DNA of 64,000 bases from CAZYFH01 sp965249175 (lineage in GTDB: Bacteria > Acidobacteriota > Vicinamibacteria > Vicinamibacterales > UBA8438), in the NCBI GenBank assembly GCA_965249175.1, contig OZ252227.1, forward strand, positions 1,426,001-1,490,000. Reading direction: 5' to 3'. The notes beneath the pieces were generated by a model, which had not been told where the DNA came from, ran no database searches, and saw only the letters and a program-made list of their open reading frames with translations. Below, piece by piece: positions 9,165-17,737 of the stretch; position 1 is the first letter of the stretch, and each line of letters starts with the position of its first letter. Position numbers and translations under genes: made by a program.

Positions 9165-10171
9165 GGAACCAGGACCACCTTGCCGAAGACCTCCCGGTCC
9201 TCGAGCAGGCGCTCGGCCTCTCCGGCGTCCGAGAGCGGCAGAACTCTGTCGATCACGGGAGCGAGCTCGCCGTCCGACACGAGCTGCAGGAGCGCTTCGA
9301 GATCGCCACGCGTCCATCCGTCCGATCCGATGATCTGCTGCTCGAACGTCCATACGTACCGGAGGTCGATCGTTGGGTCGAAGCCGGCCGTCGCCCCGCA
9401 CGTGAGCAGGCGTCCGCCTTTGGTCAGACATCTCAACGAGTCGGCCCAGGTGCTTCCGCCGGTGAAGTTGACGACGACGTCGACCCCGCCGCTACCCACG
9501 ACCCGTGGCCGGCCGAAGATGCGCGAGATCTCCTTGCGGAAGTCGTGCTCCGCGTAGTTGATGAGATGGTCGGCGCCGATGCCCCGGAGCCGTTCCAGCT
9601 TGGTGCTCGAGCTCGCGCAGGCGATCACCTCGCAGCCGGCGAGCTTCGCCAGGAGGACGCACGCGGTGCCGACCCCGCCGCTCGCCCCCAGAACGAGGAC
9701 TGTTTCTCCGGACGTCACCGCACCTCGCCGCACCATCATCCGGTGCGCCGTGCCGTAGGCGAGGGGCAGACAGGCCGCGGCCTCGAGGCCGACGTCGTCC
9801 GGAACGCGGATGAGCTGCGATGCGGGCACGGCCAGCAGTTCCGCCCGCCCCCCGGGGGCGGTCTCGCCGATCATGCACGGGCGGCTGCCGTCCAGACGGA
9901 TCGGATCCACGAGCACGCGATCGCCGATGCTCCAGCCCTGGACCGCCGTGCCCAGGTCGCGGATTTCGCCCGCGACGTCCGATCCGGTGATGAGAGGGAA
10001 GTCGATCGTGATCCCGGGCATGCCGCGACGCGTGAAGATGTCGTGGAAGTTCACGGCGGTGGCGGCGACGCGCAGCACGATGTCGTCCGGGCCGGGGACG
10101 GGGTCGGGGTAGTCGGTCACGTGCCGGATCTGGCTCCGGTCACCGTGCGCGTGAAGGACGGCGGCGTTCAT
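9161..10171 (-). CDS. Medium-chain dehydrogenase/reductase, quinone-oxidoreductase type
   Basis: 336 aa from ATG 10171; the longer frame to 10594 overlaps the divergent amidohydrolase and is rejected. GroES-like N-terminal part, then a Rossmann fold with GASGGVGTAC and the AxSSxKxERLxxxGAD pattern of NADPH-dependent MDR enzymes. AVNFHDIFTRRG replaces the catalytic-zinc Cys segment of true alcohol dehydrogenases, which favours a zinc-free quinone oxidoreductase/enoyl reductase role. Its TGA overlaps the GTG of the NRAMP-like gene, so it is the first gene of that operon. Divergent from the amidohydrolase gene across a 67-bp gap. Confidence 0.85.
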   Translation of the reverse strand: MNAAVLHAHGDRSQIRHVTDYPDPVPGPDDIVLRVAATAVNFHDIFTRRGMPGITIDFPLITGSDVAGEIRDLGTAVQGWSIGDRVLVDPIRLDGSRPCMIGETAPGGRAELLAVPASQLIRVPDDVGLEAAACLPLAYGTAHRMMVRRGAVTSGETVLVLGASGGVGTACVLLAKLAGCEVIACASSSTKLERLRGIGADHLINYAEHDFRKEISRIFGRPRVVGSGGVDVVVNFTGGSTWADSLRCLTKGGRLLTCGATAGFDPTIDLRYVWTFEQQIIGSDGWTRGDLEALLQLVSDGELAPVIDRVLPLSDAGEAERLLEDREVFGKVVLVP

Positions 10172-10238
10172 GAGTCGCTGCTGCCGTTTCGAGCCGCGGC
10201 GGTTGGCAGCGTGACAGCTCATTGTAGACTTGCCCGCG

Positions 10239-11675
10239 ATGGAGCCTGACCGCACCGGACGCATGAGCCCGCGCCCCGTTCGCCTCCGCCTCCGACCCCT
10301 CGGGGTGGCGTTGGCGGTCGGGTGCGCCGCCGGCCTGGTCGGCGCGGCCCAGTCCACCGAGCGGACCTCACCCGTGGCCATCGAGCAGGTCTCGGTGATC
10401 CCCATGGATGGCGCGCGCGTGCTGCGAGACGTCACCGTGCTCGTCGACGACGGCCGGGTGCGCGCGGTGGGAGAGGCGGACCGGATCGCCGTCCCGTCGG
10501 GCGCCACCCGGGTCGACGGACGCGGACGGTTCCTGATCCCCGGGCTCTGGGACATGCACGTGCACTTCGACGGCCCGCCGGAGCTGCTCGGCATGTTCCT
10601 GGCGGCCGGCGTGACCGGGGCCCGGGTGATGTGGGGCTCACCGACGCACCTCGCGTATCGCGACCGCGTCGCCGGTGGCGAGCTGATCGGTCCCGAGCTC
10701 TACGTCGGCGGGACGATCGTGGAGGGAGAGCCACCGCCGGAGCTTCGCGACGTGATCCCGACCGAGGGACGCGCCCTGGTCCGGGACCGCGCGGACGGTG
10801 TGTCCGTGGTCCGCCAGCAGGCGGCCGAGGGCTACGACTTCATCAAGGTCTACAACAACGTCCCGCTAGATGCGTATCGTGGGATCGTGGCCGAGGCGCG
10901 ACGGGTCGGCCTCCCGGTGGCCGGACATGTGCCGTTCGCCGTCGGCCTCGAGGGGGTGCTCGATGCGCGGCAGGCGTCGATCGAGCATCTCCGTGGATAC
11001 GTCTGGCACCTCGTGCCAGTCGACGGACCGCGACGACCCGGCGCCGACCTCCGGTCCCGCACGCTGGCGTGGGCGGACGGCGACCTCTCCCGCGTCGGTG
11101 AGGTGGCGACGAGGACCCGCGAGGCGGGAGTGTGGAACGTGCCGACGCTGGCGGTGCGCCTGGCGATGAAACCCGAATCACATATCGACACCCATCTGGC
11201 GTCAGAGGAGGCGTCCCACCTGTCGGACGACATGCGGGCCTTCTACACGGAGCGCCGGGACATCCCGTGGTTGAGCAACTTCACCGATGCCGATTTCGCC
11301 ACCGCCATGGACGGGTTCGCCGTGGGCGACGCGCTCATTCGCGCGCTGGTTGACGTCGGGGCCGGAATCCTGGCGGGAACCGACACACCGCCGATCGGGT
11401 TCGCGTTGCACCGCGAGCTGGAGGAGCTCGTGACCGCCGGCCTGACACCGTATCAAGCGTTGGAATCCGCCACGCGCAACCCGGCGCGCTTTCTGGGTCG
11501 AGTCGATGGCAGCGGGATGGTCGCCGTGGGAAGCCCTGCCGACCTGGTTCTCCTGGAGGGGAATCCCCTCCAGGACATCCGGCAGACGCGGCGGGTTGCC
11601 GGACTGGTGCGACGGGGTGAATGGTACGATCGGGCGAGGCTGGACCGACTCCTGACCGAGGCGCGAGCGCGGTGA
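10239..11675 (+). CDS. Imidazolonepropionase-like amidohydrolase, secreted
   Basis: 478 aa from ATG 10239; an in-frame ATG at 10263 begins a neater signal (MSPRPVRLR...GAAQS) and may be the true start. Neither has a strong ribosome site, and a TAGACT (10225-10230) lies close upstream, so the message may be nearly leaderless. The barrel keeps DMHVHF, FIKVYNN, AGHVP, SIEHLRG and GTDTPPIG, the same constellation as the gene at 5385. Tail sequence LVLLEGNPLQDIRQTRRV is typical of the family. It opens a plus-strand run with the VOC and acyl-CoA synthetase genes, though these could be separately transcribed. Confidence 0.85.
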   Translation: MEPDRTGRMSPRPVRLRLRPLGVALAVGCAAGLVGAAQSTERTSPVAIEQVSVIPMDGARVLRDVTVLVDDGRVRAVGEADRIAVPSGATRVDGRGRFLIPGLWDMHVHFDGPPELLGMFLAAGVTGARVMWGSPTHLAYRDRVAGGELIGPELYVGGTIVEGEPPPELRDVIPTEGRALVRDRADGVSVVRQQAAEGYDFIKVYNNVPLDAYRGIVAEARRVGLPVAGHVPFAVGLEGVLDARQASIEHLRGYVWHLVPVDGPRRPGADLRSRTLAWADGDLSRVGEVATRTREAGVWNVPTLAVRLAMKPESHIDTHLASEEASHLSDDMRAFYTERRDIPWLSNFTDADFATAMDGFAVGDALIRALVDVGAGILAGTDTPPIGFALHRELEELVTAGLTPYQALESATRNPARFLGRVDGSGMVAVGSPADLVLLEGNPLQDIRQTRRVAGLVRRGEWYDRARLDRLLTEARAR

Positions 11676-11723
11676 CACGACGTGGCTGCCGCACTGGCGG
11701 GGCGGCGAGCTGACGATGCGCAC

Positions 11724-12356
11724 ATGGCCGACCGTCGCCCAGCAGTCTGGCTCGACCACGTCGTCGTCGGGATCGACGACCTCGACGCTGGCGTGGCAGC
11801 GTTCGCGGAGCTGACTGGCGTTCGTCCGGTCTACGGCGGCGCGCACCCCACGCTGGGCACCCACAACGCGCTCGTGGCGCTCGGCTCTGGACGCTACCTC
11901 GAGATCCTGGCGCCGCGCCCCGGCGCCGTGCTCGATCCGCTGGTTCGCGACGTGGGCGACACCGCCACGCTGACGCCGTTCCTCTGGGCGCTCGCCACGG
12001 ACGACCTGGTCGCCGTGCGTCGAGCGATACGCGCCGCGCGCTTCGACGCCGGGGAGCAGTCGTCGGGGTCGCGTGTGACGCGCGGCGGAGCGACGCTCCG
12101 CTGGTCGATGTTCATGATGGGCCGGGCGAGTCCCGTCAACGCGCCGTTCTTCATCCAGTGGGCGCCTGGCACCCGCCATCCCTCCGTGAGCGCGCCCGGG
12201 GGGTGTGCCCTGGAAGCGTTCACGGTTGCATCGGTGGACCCCGATCCGCTCCAGTGGCTGCTCGCCGCTGTCGGCTTCGCGACATCCGTGGTCGCGGGCC
12301 CCACGCGCGTGGAGATCGTGCTCGCCACGCCGCGCGGGACCGCGACTCTAGGGTGA
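11724..12356 (+). CDS. VOC-fold protein, glyoxalase_3-like
   Basis: 210 aa from ATG 11724 (GTG at 11682 would add 14 residues). WLDHVVVGIDDLDAG opens the first beta-alpha-beta-beta-beta module, with a His at the usual metal position, and GRYLEILAP gives the matching Glu. The pattern and length fit the glyoxalase_3 branch of the vicinal-oxygen-chelate superfamily. The substrate is unknown. The stop is 6 bp before the acyl-CoA synthetase start, so the two genes are almost certainly one unit, which suggests a role near acyl or aromatic acid metabolism. Confidence 0.75.
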   Translation: MADRRPAVWLDHVVVGIDDLDAGVAAFAELTGVRPVYGGAHPTLGTHNALVALGSGRYLEILAPRPGAVLDPLVRDVGDTATLTPFLWALATDDLVAVRRAIRAARFDAGEQSSGSRVTRGGATLRWSMFMMGRASPVNAPFFIQWAPGTRHPSVSAPGGCALEAFTVASVDPDPLQWLLAAVGFATSVVAGPTRVEIVLATPRGTATLG

Positions 12357-12362
12357 GATACG

Positions 12363-13904
12363 ATGCCTTCCCTTCCCGACAACCTGGGCTATCTCTTCGA
12401 CGGCCCGCTCGCTCTGGACCCCTCAGCGGTCGCCGTGATCCAGGACGACCGCGAGGTGAGCTATGCGGAGCTCGACGACCGATCGAATCGCATGGCCAAC
12501 GTGCTCCGTACGCTGGGCACTCGTGGGGGCGACCGCGTTGCGTTGCTGTTCGACAACGACTTCCGCTTTCTCGACTGCGGCTTCGGCGCCATGCGGATCG
12601 GCGCGGTGGTCGTCCCGCTAAACACGCGTCTGGGTGACGACGCCCTGGCCTTTGCCCTCGAGGACTGCGAGGCACGGGTCCTGGTCGCGGGTGCTGCGCT
12701 GGCCGCACGCGCCCGCGTCCTGGCGTCCCGCGTGCCGCGGATACGCGATCTGGTCGTGGATGAAGCGTCACCCGTCGGCGCGGTCGCGTATGAGGCTGCG
12801 CTGTCCGACGCCTCACCGGAGCTGCCGCGATCGCGGCTCGACGCGAACAGCATCTGCATGCAGCCGTACACCTCGGGATCGACCGGCACACCCAAGGGTG
12901 TCCTGCTGACCCATCACGGCCAGATCTGGAACACGCATGTCGTTCGAAGCGCGTTCGGTATCACCGCACGGGAGCGGGGGCTGGTCGCGGTGCCGCTGTA
13001 CCACAAGAACGCGATGATTGGCACGGTCAAGCCGTTCCTCCTCGCCGGTGGGTCGTTCGTGGTCCTGAACGGTTTCGACCCCGTCCGGGTCATCGAGGCC
13101 ATCGAGCGTCATCGCGTGACCTACATGACCGGGGTCCCGGCGATGTTCAAGTTGATCCTGTCGGAAGGCGACGCCCTGGCCCGCCACGACGTCAGCTCGG
13201 TGCGATATGTGGTCTGCGGCTCGGCGGAGGTTCCCGACGAGCTGTGCACCGAGTTCGAACGCGTGTTCGGAGCGCCGATGGCCGAGAGCTATGGGCTCAC
13301 GGAGGGCGGTCCGGTCCCGATCATCAACCGCCGTGGTGCCCCGCTGAAGCGCGGAAGCTGCGGGACGGCAATTTCCGGCTGCGAGGCGAGGCTCGTCGCG
13401 GAGGACGGCGAGACCGAGGTCGGCGTCGATCACCCGGGTGAGCTGGTCACGCGCAATCCCGGACTCGCCGCTGGCTACTGGAAGCGGCCCGATGTCACCG
13501 CCGAGAGATTTCGTAACGGGTGGCTGCACACCGGCGACCTCATGCGTCGCGATGCCGACGGATACTTCTATTTCCTTGGCCGGCGCGATGACATGATCAA
13601 CGTCGCGGGCGAGAACGTGTATCCGAAGGAGGTTGAGAATCTCCTGCTACGCCACCCCGGTGTTCGCGACGTGTGCGTCGTGCCGGCACCCCATGACGTG
13701 AAGGGAGATGTTCCGGTGGCCTTCGTCGTGGAAACCGAGTCCGGTGTGTGCACGGGCGACGAGCTGAAGGCGTTCGCGCTCGCTCATGGCGCGCCGTACG
13801 CCCATCCCCGGCAGGTGTTCTTTCTCGACGCGCTGCCGCTCGGCGGGACCGGCAAGGTCGATCGGTCCGCGCTGATCCGGCGCGCCGCCGAGCGCACAGC
13901 CTGA
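12363..13904 (+). CDS. Acyl-CoA synthetase / AMP-dependent ligase
   Basis: 513 aa, cytosolic. All class I adenylate-forming motifs are present: YTSGSTGTPKGV (ATP phosphate loop), YGLTEGGP (adenine and acyl contacts), GWLHTGDL with the ribose-binding Asp, GRRDDMINVAGENVYPKE (hinge) and GGTGKVDR with the catalytic Lys near the C-terminus. It activates a carboxylic acid to an acyl-AMP and then a CoA thioester; chain length or ring type cannot be decided. A GGGTGAGA overlapping the stop of the VOC gene serves as ribosome site. Confidence 0.9.
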   Translation: MPSLPDNLGYLFDGPLALDPSAVAVIQDDREVSYAELDDRSNRMANVLRTLGTRGGDRVALLFDNDFRFLDCGFGAMRIGAVVVPLNTRLGDDALAFALEDCEARVLVAGAALAARARVLASRVPRIRDLVVDEASPVGAVAYEAALSDASPELPRSRLDANSICMQPYTSGSTGTPKGVLLTHHGQIWNTHVVRSAFGITARERGLVAVPLYHKNAMIGTVKPFLLAGGSFVVLNGFDPVRVIEAIERHRVTYMTGVPAMFKLILSEGDALARHDVSSVRYVVCGSAEVPDELCTEFERVFGAPMAESYGLTEGGPVPIINRRGAPLKRGSCGTAISGCEARLVAEDGETEVGVDHPGELVTRNPGLAAGYWKRPDVTAERFRNGWLHTGDLMRRDADGYFYFLGRRDDMINVAGENVYPKEVENLLLRHPGVRDVCVVPAPHDVKGDVPVAFVVETESGVCTGDELKAFALAHGAPYAHPRQVFFLDALPLGGTGKVDRSALIRRAAERTA

Positions 13905-13951
13905 GTCGCGTCTCGCTACGCCACGACCTTACCGAGCGCGAGCGTCCCTCC

Positions 13952-14173
13952 TCACGGCAGCACGAGGAACTGATACGAGTCGATGTACCCGACGACATCG
14001 TGAGTGCCCGGCTCGGTCGGCGCGCTAATCCAGGTGTAGGCCGCGGGATTCACGCCCGCGAGCGGCACGTCGTCGAAGACGGTGACCGTCTGGTCGACCG
14101 TCGCGTCGCCCCAGACGATGAACGGCTGACGGCAAAAGCTGTCAGCTTCGCGTTGCCGCAGCGCTAGCTCCAT
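13952..14173 (-). CDS. Short orphan ORF, possible C-terminal remnant of a secreted protein
   Basis: 73 codons. Sequence such as FIVWGDATVDQTVTVFDDV and TEPGTHDVVGYIDSYQF reads like the beta-rich end of a larger secreted protein, not a free-standing small protein. No ribosome site is visible at 14173. It lies in the otherwise empty 300-bp space between the synthetase and the hydrolase gene. I do not recognise the parent gene. Confidence 0.3.
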   Translation of the reverse strand: MELALRQREADSFCRQPFIVWGDATVDQTVTVFDDVPLAGVNPAAYTWISAPTEPGTHDVVGYIDSYQFLVLP

Positions 14174-14204
14174 TCGCCCTTGGGCCGCCCTGCGGCTCGG
14201 GGCC

Positions 14205-15161
14205 CTACCGGCTTGATGCGAGCCACTCCAAGATGCGCGGTGTCACGATCTCGGGCACTTCGGTGTGCGGTCCGTGGTTCACACCCGGCAGGACCTGCAC
14301 GGTCAGCTCGTTGTCGACCCAGCGCCACATGTCGTTCAGCGTCCCGTTCTTGAACGGTCCGCTGTCCTCCCCGTAGATGAGTAGGGTCGGCGCCTGTACG
14401 TGCGGGAACTTGTCGATACTGAAGCCGAAGCCCTCGGTCTCGAGCGTGAACGGCGGCCGCGGCCAGTTCGCCTTGTAGAAATTGACGATGGACTCCCCGT
14501 CGAGCCGGCCGAAGGCTTCCACGCGCAGCTGGCCAAGCGGGTCCTCGGGCGACGCCGGGGCGCTGCGCATCTGCTCGGTGAGCTGGGTCCCGGCGTTGGG
14601 GTTCTCCTGCATGCCGCGCTGGAACGTGCTCGCCTGTTGCTGTTCTGGGTCGGACGCCAGCTCGCGGATCAAGCCTGCGGGGTGTACGGTGCCGAGCGAG
14701 ATGAGCCGGTCGGTCTTGTCGGGATGGGTCATCGCGAAGTGCCACGCGTAGAATCCGCCGCTGTCCTGACCGACGAGAATCGCCTTTTCCTCGCCGAAGT
14801 GGTCGATGATGGCGGCGATGTCGCCGGAGATCTTCGCCATCGTGTAGTGCTCGACCCCCTGCGGCTTGTCGCTCTTGTCGGTGCCGCGTGTCGACATGGC
14901 CACGACGCGGTAGTGTTCCGACATCGCCACCATCTGATTCTGCCAGTCGAACCAGGGGCCGAAGATGCTGTGGACGAAGACGACGAGCGGGCCTTCACCG
15001 GCGGCGTGGTAGACGATCTTGACGCCGTCCGAGTCGACCGCCCCTTCGGTGGCGGTGACCGAGGCGCCGCGCCAGTCTCGGATGGTGACGTCGGCGCTCG
15101 CGAGCGCCGGCGCAAGGCCGACGATGAGCGCCGCGAGCAGTGCTGTCGTTCCGATTCTCAT
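14205..15161 (-). CDS. Alpha/beta hydrolase with Asp nucleophile (epoxide hydrolase/dehalogenase type), secreted
   Basis: 318 aa with a Sec signal ending near ALASA. The start at 15161 has a strong GAGGGGGAAC. The nucleophile elbow is GQDSGG, with Asp instead of Ser, which in this fold marks epoxide hydrolases and haloalkane or haloacid dehalogenases. The usual oxyanion HGxP loop reads HSIFGPW. GVNHGPHTEVPE near the end supplies the catalytic His. A periplasmic epoxide-opening or dehalogenating enzyme is the best guess. Confidence 0.8.
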   Translation of the reverse strand: MRIGTTALLAALIVGLAPALASADVTIRDWRGASVTATEGAVDSDGVKIVYHAAGEGPLVVFVHSIFGPWFDWQNQMVAMSEHYRVVAMSTRGTDKSDKPQGVEHYTMAKISGDIAAIIDHFGEEKAILVGQDSGGFYAWHFAMTHPDKTDRLISLGTVHPAGLIRELASDPEQQQASTFQRGMQENPNAGTQLTEQMRSAPASPEDPLGQLRVEAFGRLDGESIVNFYKANWPRPPFTLETEGFGFSIDKFPHVQAPTLLIYGEDSGPFKNGTLNDMWRWVDNELTVQVLPGVNHGPHTEVPEIVTPRILEWLASSR

Positions 15162-15212
15162 CCGTTCCCCCTCATGCGCGTGCGTCGGTCTGTTGCTGAA
15201 CGCGAAGCGACC

Positions 15213-16178
15213 CTACCGAGCAGCCACCGGCCTGTCAACGACAGCCCCGCGATCGACCTGTGCCAGCTGCTGCCCCAGGTAGGCCGCAATCGCGCGCATG
15301 CCTGACAGCTTGGTCACGGATTCGGCGGCGCTGTTGTAGTTGGTGTTGGTGTTGACGTCGTAGGTAAACGGCACGCCGTGCCGGTCGACGACGAACTCGA
15401 CTCCGGCGATGCCGATGCCGTTGTCGGCCAGAAAGCGCTCGTATGGATCAACCAGCGGGTGGCTGAAGCGCTCGACGATGCGAAACAGGGAATCGGCCGC
15501 CTCGCCGGTCGGGCAGAAGTCGTCGTCGACGCGACACGCGTCGGCGGGGCAGAGCTCGAACCCCTGACTGGTGTCGACCCGCACCGCATACAGCAAGCGC
15601 CCGCCGACGAACTCGACGCGGGTGATGTACGGTTCCGGCGCCTCGATGTAGTCCTGCAGGAGCGTGACGCCGTCCACCGACGGTTCGAACGCCTCGCTCT
15701 CGACATAGCGCTCGAGTGCGTCAGCGTCGTGAAAGAGCCGCACCCCGAGTCCCTTCCCCGCTCGGTTGTGCTTCGTGATGAACGGTGGGGGGAACCGTCG
15801 TCCGGCCTCGATGAGCGACTCGCGTCCGAGCGCGGCCACGGTATCCGGTGTCCGAATACCATGCGCGTTCAGGGCGGTGTATTGCGCGACCTTGCTGAGC
15901 TCGAGCTGCAAGGCGCGACCGCTGTTGATGACGCGGCGACCATGGTGCTCGAGCCACGCCAGCACCGCGGCAGTGTGTTCAGGGGCATAGCGATGGCCGC
16001 GGGTATGCGACGAGGCACTCATCCGGTTATAGAAGACCCCCTCGGGTGGCGCCTGCGTGAGGTCGAGCGTACCGGCACCGAGAAACCACTCCTCGAACGG
16101 GACGTCGAGCGCATCGAATGCCGCACGCAGCGGCTCGACCCACGCGTCGTTCTCGTGAATAACGTAGACGCGAGGCAT
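15213..16178 (-). CDS. ATP-grasp ligase, RimK-like
   Basis: 321 aa, cytosolic. Features of the ATP-grasp fold: FITKHNRAGKGLGVRLF (glycine-rich nucleotide loop), LLQDYIEAPEPYITRVEFVGG, and a C-terminal DVNTNTNYN metal-binding segment. RimK-type enzymes join an amino acid to a carboxylate in an ATP-dependent way. It starts 24 bp downstream of the DUF2007 gene on the same strand, so a shared transcript is likely. The acceptor is unknown; it could be a small peptide or protein tail. Confidence 0.8.
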   Translation of the reverse strand: MPRVYVIHENDAWVEPLRAAFDALDVPFEEWFLGAGTLDLTQAPPEGVFYNRMSASSHTRGHRYAPEHTAAVLAWLEHHGRRVINSGRALQLELSKVAQYTALNAHGIRTPDTVAALGRESLIEAGRRFPPPFITKHNRAGKGLGVRLFHDADALERYVESEAFEPSVDGVTLLQDYIEAPEPYITRVEFVGGRLLYAVRVDTSQGFELCPADACRVDDDFCPTGEAADSLFRIVERFSHPLVDPYERFLADNGIGIAGVEFVVDRHGVPFTYDVNTNTNYNSAAESVTKLSGMRAIAAYLGQQLAQVDRGAVVDRPVAAR

Positions 16179-16202
16179 GGGTTGTCAGCGCTCTCCGTGC
16201 TG

Positions 16203-16478
16203 TCAGTCGGCCGGCGTCGTGTCGTCGTCGGTGGCGTCGTCCGCGAGGCGGAGCTCGCCGCGCTCGGCCTGGGCAAGCAGCTCGCGGGCGGCGTCAGCCT
16301 GGTCCGCGGGTACGAGAATCTCCACGGCACCCAGACCGTCGAGTGTGAGCCCGTGCGTGTTTCGCAGTGTTTCGCCGCGGGTCTGGGTCGGAATGCCGTT
16401 GGCCTCGAGAAACGCGCGGAGCTGGCTCTCGTCGAACTGGCCCTGCGCCGTCGAGACAACGACGTACGGATCGTTCAC
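16203..16478 (-). CDS. DUF2007-like small protein
   Basis: 91 aa from GTG 16478 with GGGGGTG upstream; the frame opens further to 16742 but that part is antisense to the next gene. NDPYVVVSTAQGQFDESQLRAFLEANGIP and VEILVPADQADAARELLAQ fit the DUF2007 'signal transducing' fold, a ferredoxin-like domain seen alone or attached to enzymes. It leads the ATP-grasp gene and could present or regulate its substrate; that is inference from neighbourhood only. Confidence 0.65.
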   Translation of the reverse strand: MNDPYVVVSTAQGQFDESQLRAFLEANGIPTQTRGETLRNTHGLTLDGLGAVEILVPADQADAARELLAQAERGELRLADDATDDDTTPAD

Positions 16479-16552
16479 TGGCGCACCCCCGGCTGGACGA
16501 TACCATGCTGCTGTCGCCGCTCCAGGGGCGGTGCCGGGCGTGCGTCCTCGGA

Positions 16553-16558
16553 TACAAT
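16553..16558 (+). promoter_or_regulatory. Candidate -10 element TACAAT
   Basis: TACAAT lies 52 bp before the CHEGNY-family start in the divergent gap to DUF2007. No convincing -35 hexamer is at the right spacing. Confidence 0.3.
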
Positions 16559-16610
16559 GCGGCGATCCAACGCGATGGTTGGGTGGGATGCGCGAGCAAG
16601 GAGGTCTGAC

Positions 16611-17624
16611 ATGACGGTTCGATGGTCCGTGTTGTCGTTGACGGTGGTCGCGCTTCTCACACTCACGACCGTCGCGGTCGCGGGCCAGGCACAGTCTGGC
16701 GCGGCGAGCGGCGAACCCGCGCTTCGCACCGCGTGGGGGCAACCGGACCTACAGGGTGTCTGGGATTTCCGCACCATCACACCGATGGAGCGGCCGGACG
16801 ATCTGGCGGGCAAGGCGTTTCTCACGCCGGAAGAAGCGGCGGAGCTCGAAGAGACCCGACGCGCCGAGAACGCGGCGCGCGACGGCGAGGTGCCGGCCGA
16901 TATCGTCGGGAACTACAACACGTTCTGGTTCGATCGCGGGAGCTCGGTTGTCGGCACCCAACGCACGTCACTGGTGCTCGATCCCCCGGACGGGAAGATC
17001 CCTCCGCTGACACCCCAGGCCGGGCGCTTGCGCGCGGCCGAGGAAGCGGCGCGGAGCGACACCGGACCGCATCAGCCGACACCGGGTGGCTGGGTGGACG
17101 ACCTCGGTCCAAACGGCCTGCAGGTGCGTTGCATCACCGGCTTCAACTCGGGCCCGCCGATGACGCCGAGCGCCTACAACAACAACGTGCAGCTGTTTCA
17201 GACGCCCGACCACGTGGTGCTGCTCAACGAGATGAATCACAACGCCCGCATCGTGCCGCTCGACGGTCGCGCGCACGTCAATCTGCCGCAGTGGACCGGC
17301 GACTCGCGAGGGCATTGGGACGGTGACACCCTCGTCATCGAGACAGTCGGCTTCCTGCGTGAAACGAGCTTCATGCGCGGCGGGTCGAGCCCCGATCTTC
17401 GCCTGGTCGAGCGATTCAGCCGCGCCTCGCACGGCGTCCTGGAGTACGAGGTGACGGTCCACGATCCGCGGACGTGGACGCGTCCGTGGACCTACACCGT
17501 GCCGATGACGCGCAATGCCGAGCCGATGTACGAGTACGCGTGTCACGAGGGCAACTACGCGATGGAGGTCATCCTGGCCGGCGCCCGCGCCGAGGAGCGG
17601 GCCGCGGCGGCAGGCTCGCGGTAG
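16611..17624 (+). CDS. CHEGNY-family secreted protein, copy 1
   Basis: 337 aa; ATG 16611 follows a perfect AAGGAGGT. Sec signal to about VAVAGQ. I know no functional name for this family; its signatures, best read here, are: PDLQGVW; TPMERP; LTPEEAAELEE; RTSLVLDPPDGKIPP; RC before YNNNVQLFQTPDHVVLL; an ARIVPLDGRAH block; GDSRGHWDGDTLVIET; LRLVERFSR; WTRPWTYTVPM; and YEYACHEGNYAM close to the C-terminus. After signal cleavage just two Cys remain (VRC and ACHEGNY), which predicts one disulfide in the periplasm. No transmembrane helix, heme motif or known catalytic triad. Divergent from DUF2007; a double hairpin repeat follows 38 bp downstream. Confidence 0.85.
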   Translation: MTVRWSVLSLTVVALLTLTTVAVAGQAQSGAASGEPALRTAWGQPDLQGVWDFRTITPMERPDDLAGKAFLTPEEAAELEETRRAENAARDGEVPADIVGNYNTFWFDRGSSVVGTQRTSLVLDPPDGKIPPLTPQAGRLRAAEEAARSDTGPHQPTPGGWVDDLGPNGLQVRCITGFNSGPPMTPSAYNNNVQLFQTPDHVVLLNEMNHNARIVPLDGRAHVNLPQWTGDSRGHWDGDTLVIETVGFLRETSFMRGGSSPDLRLVERFSRASHGVLEYEVTVHDPRTWTRPWTYTVPMTRNAEPMYEYACHEGNYAMEVILAGARAEERAAAAGSR

Positions 17625-17661
17625 AGGTTGCCGGCTCTCGAAGGGGAGCAACTGATCGTGC

Positions 17662-17712
17662 CGTAGCGCAGGCCTTTAGGCCTGCGAGGCGAGGCTGAAG
17701 CCTCGCCCTACA
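17662..17712. repeat. Dispersed double-hairpin palindrome, copy 1
   Basis: CGTAG followed by two perfect stems: 17667-17686 (9-bp arms CGCAGGCCT/AGGCCTGCG) and 17688-17707 (8-bp arms GGCGAGGC/GCCTCGCC with a TGAA loop), then CTACAT. Related units occur at 32033, 34485 and 62842. It sits between two convergent genes, like REP/BIME elements. Confidence 0.75.
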
Positions 17713-17737
17713 TCGGAAACCGACGAGCCCCGAGTCT

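Noticed and set aside
9165..9431. Longer start for the NRAMP-like gene
   Set aside because: The extra residues are Arg/Gly-rich shadow of the MDR gene; the GTG at 9164 gives a coupled 4-nt overlap.
14164..14745. 193-codon minus-strand ORF beside the hydrolase
   Set aside because: It overlaps the hydrolase in another frame and has only Arg/Ala/Gly-rich shadow sequence.
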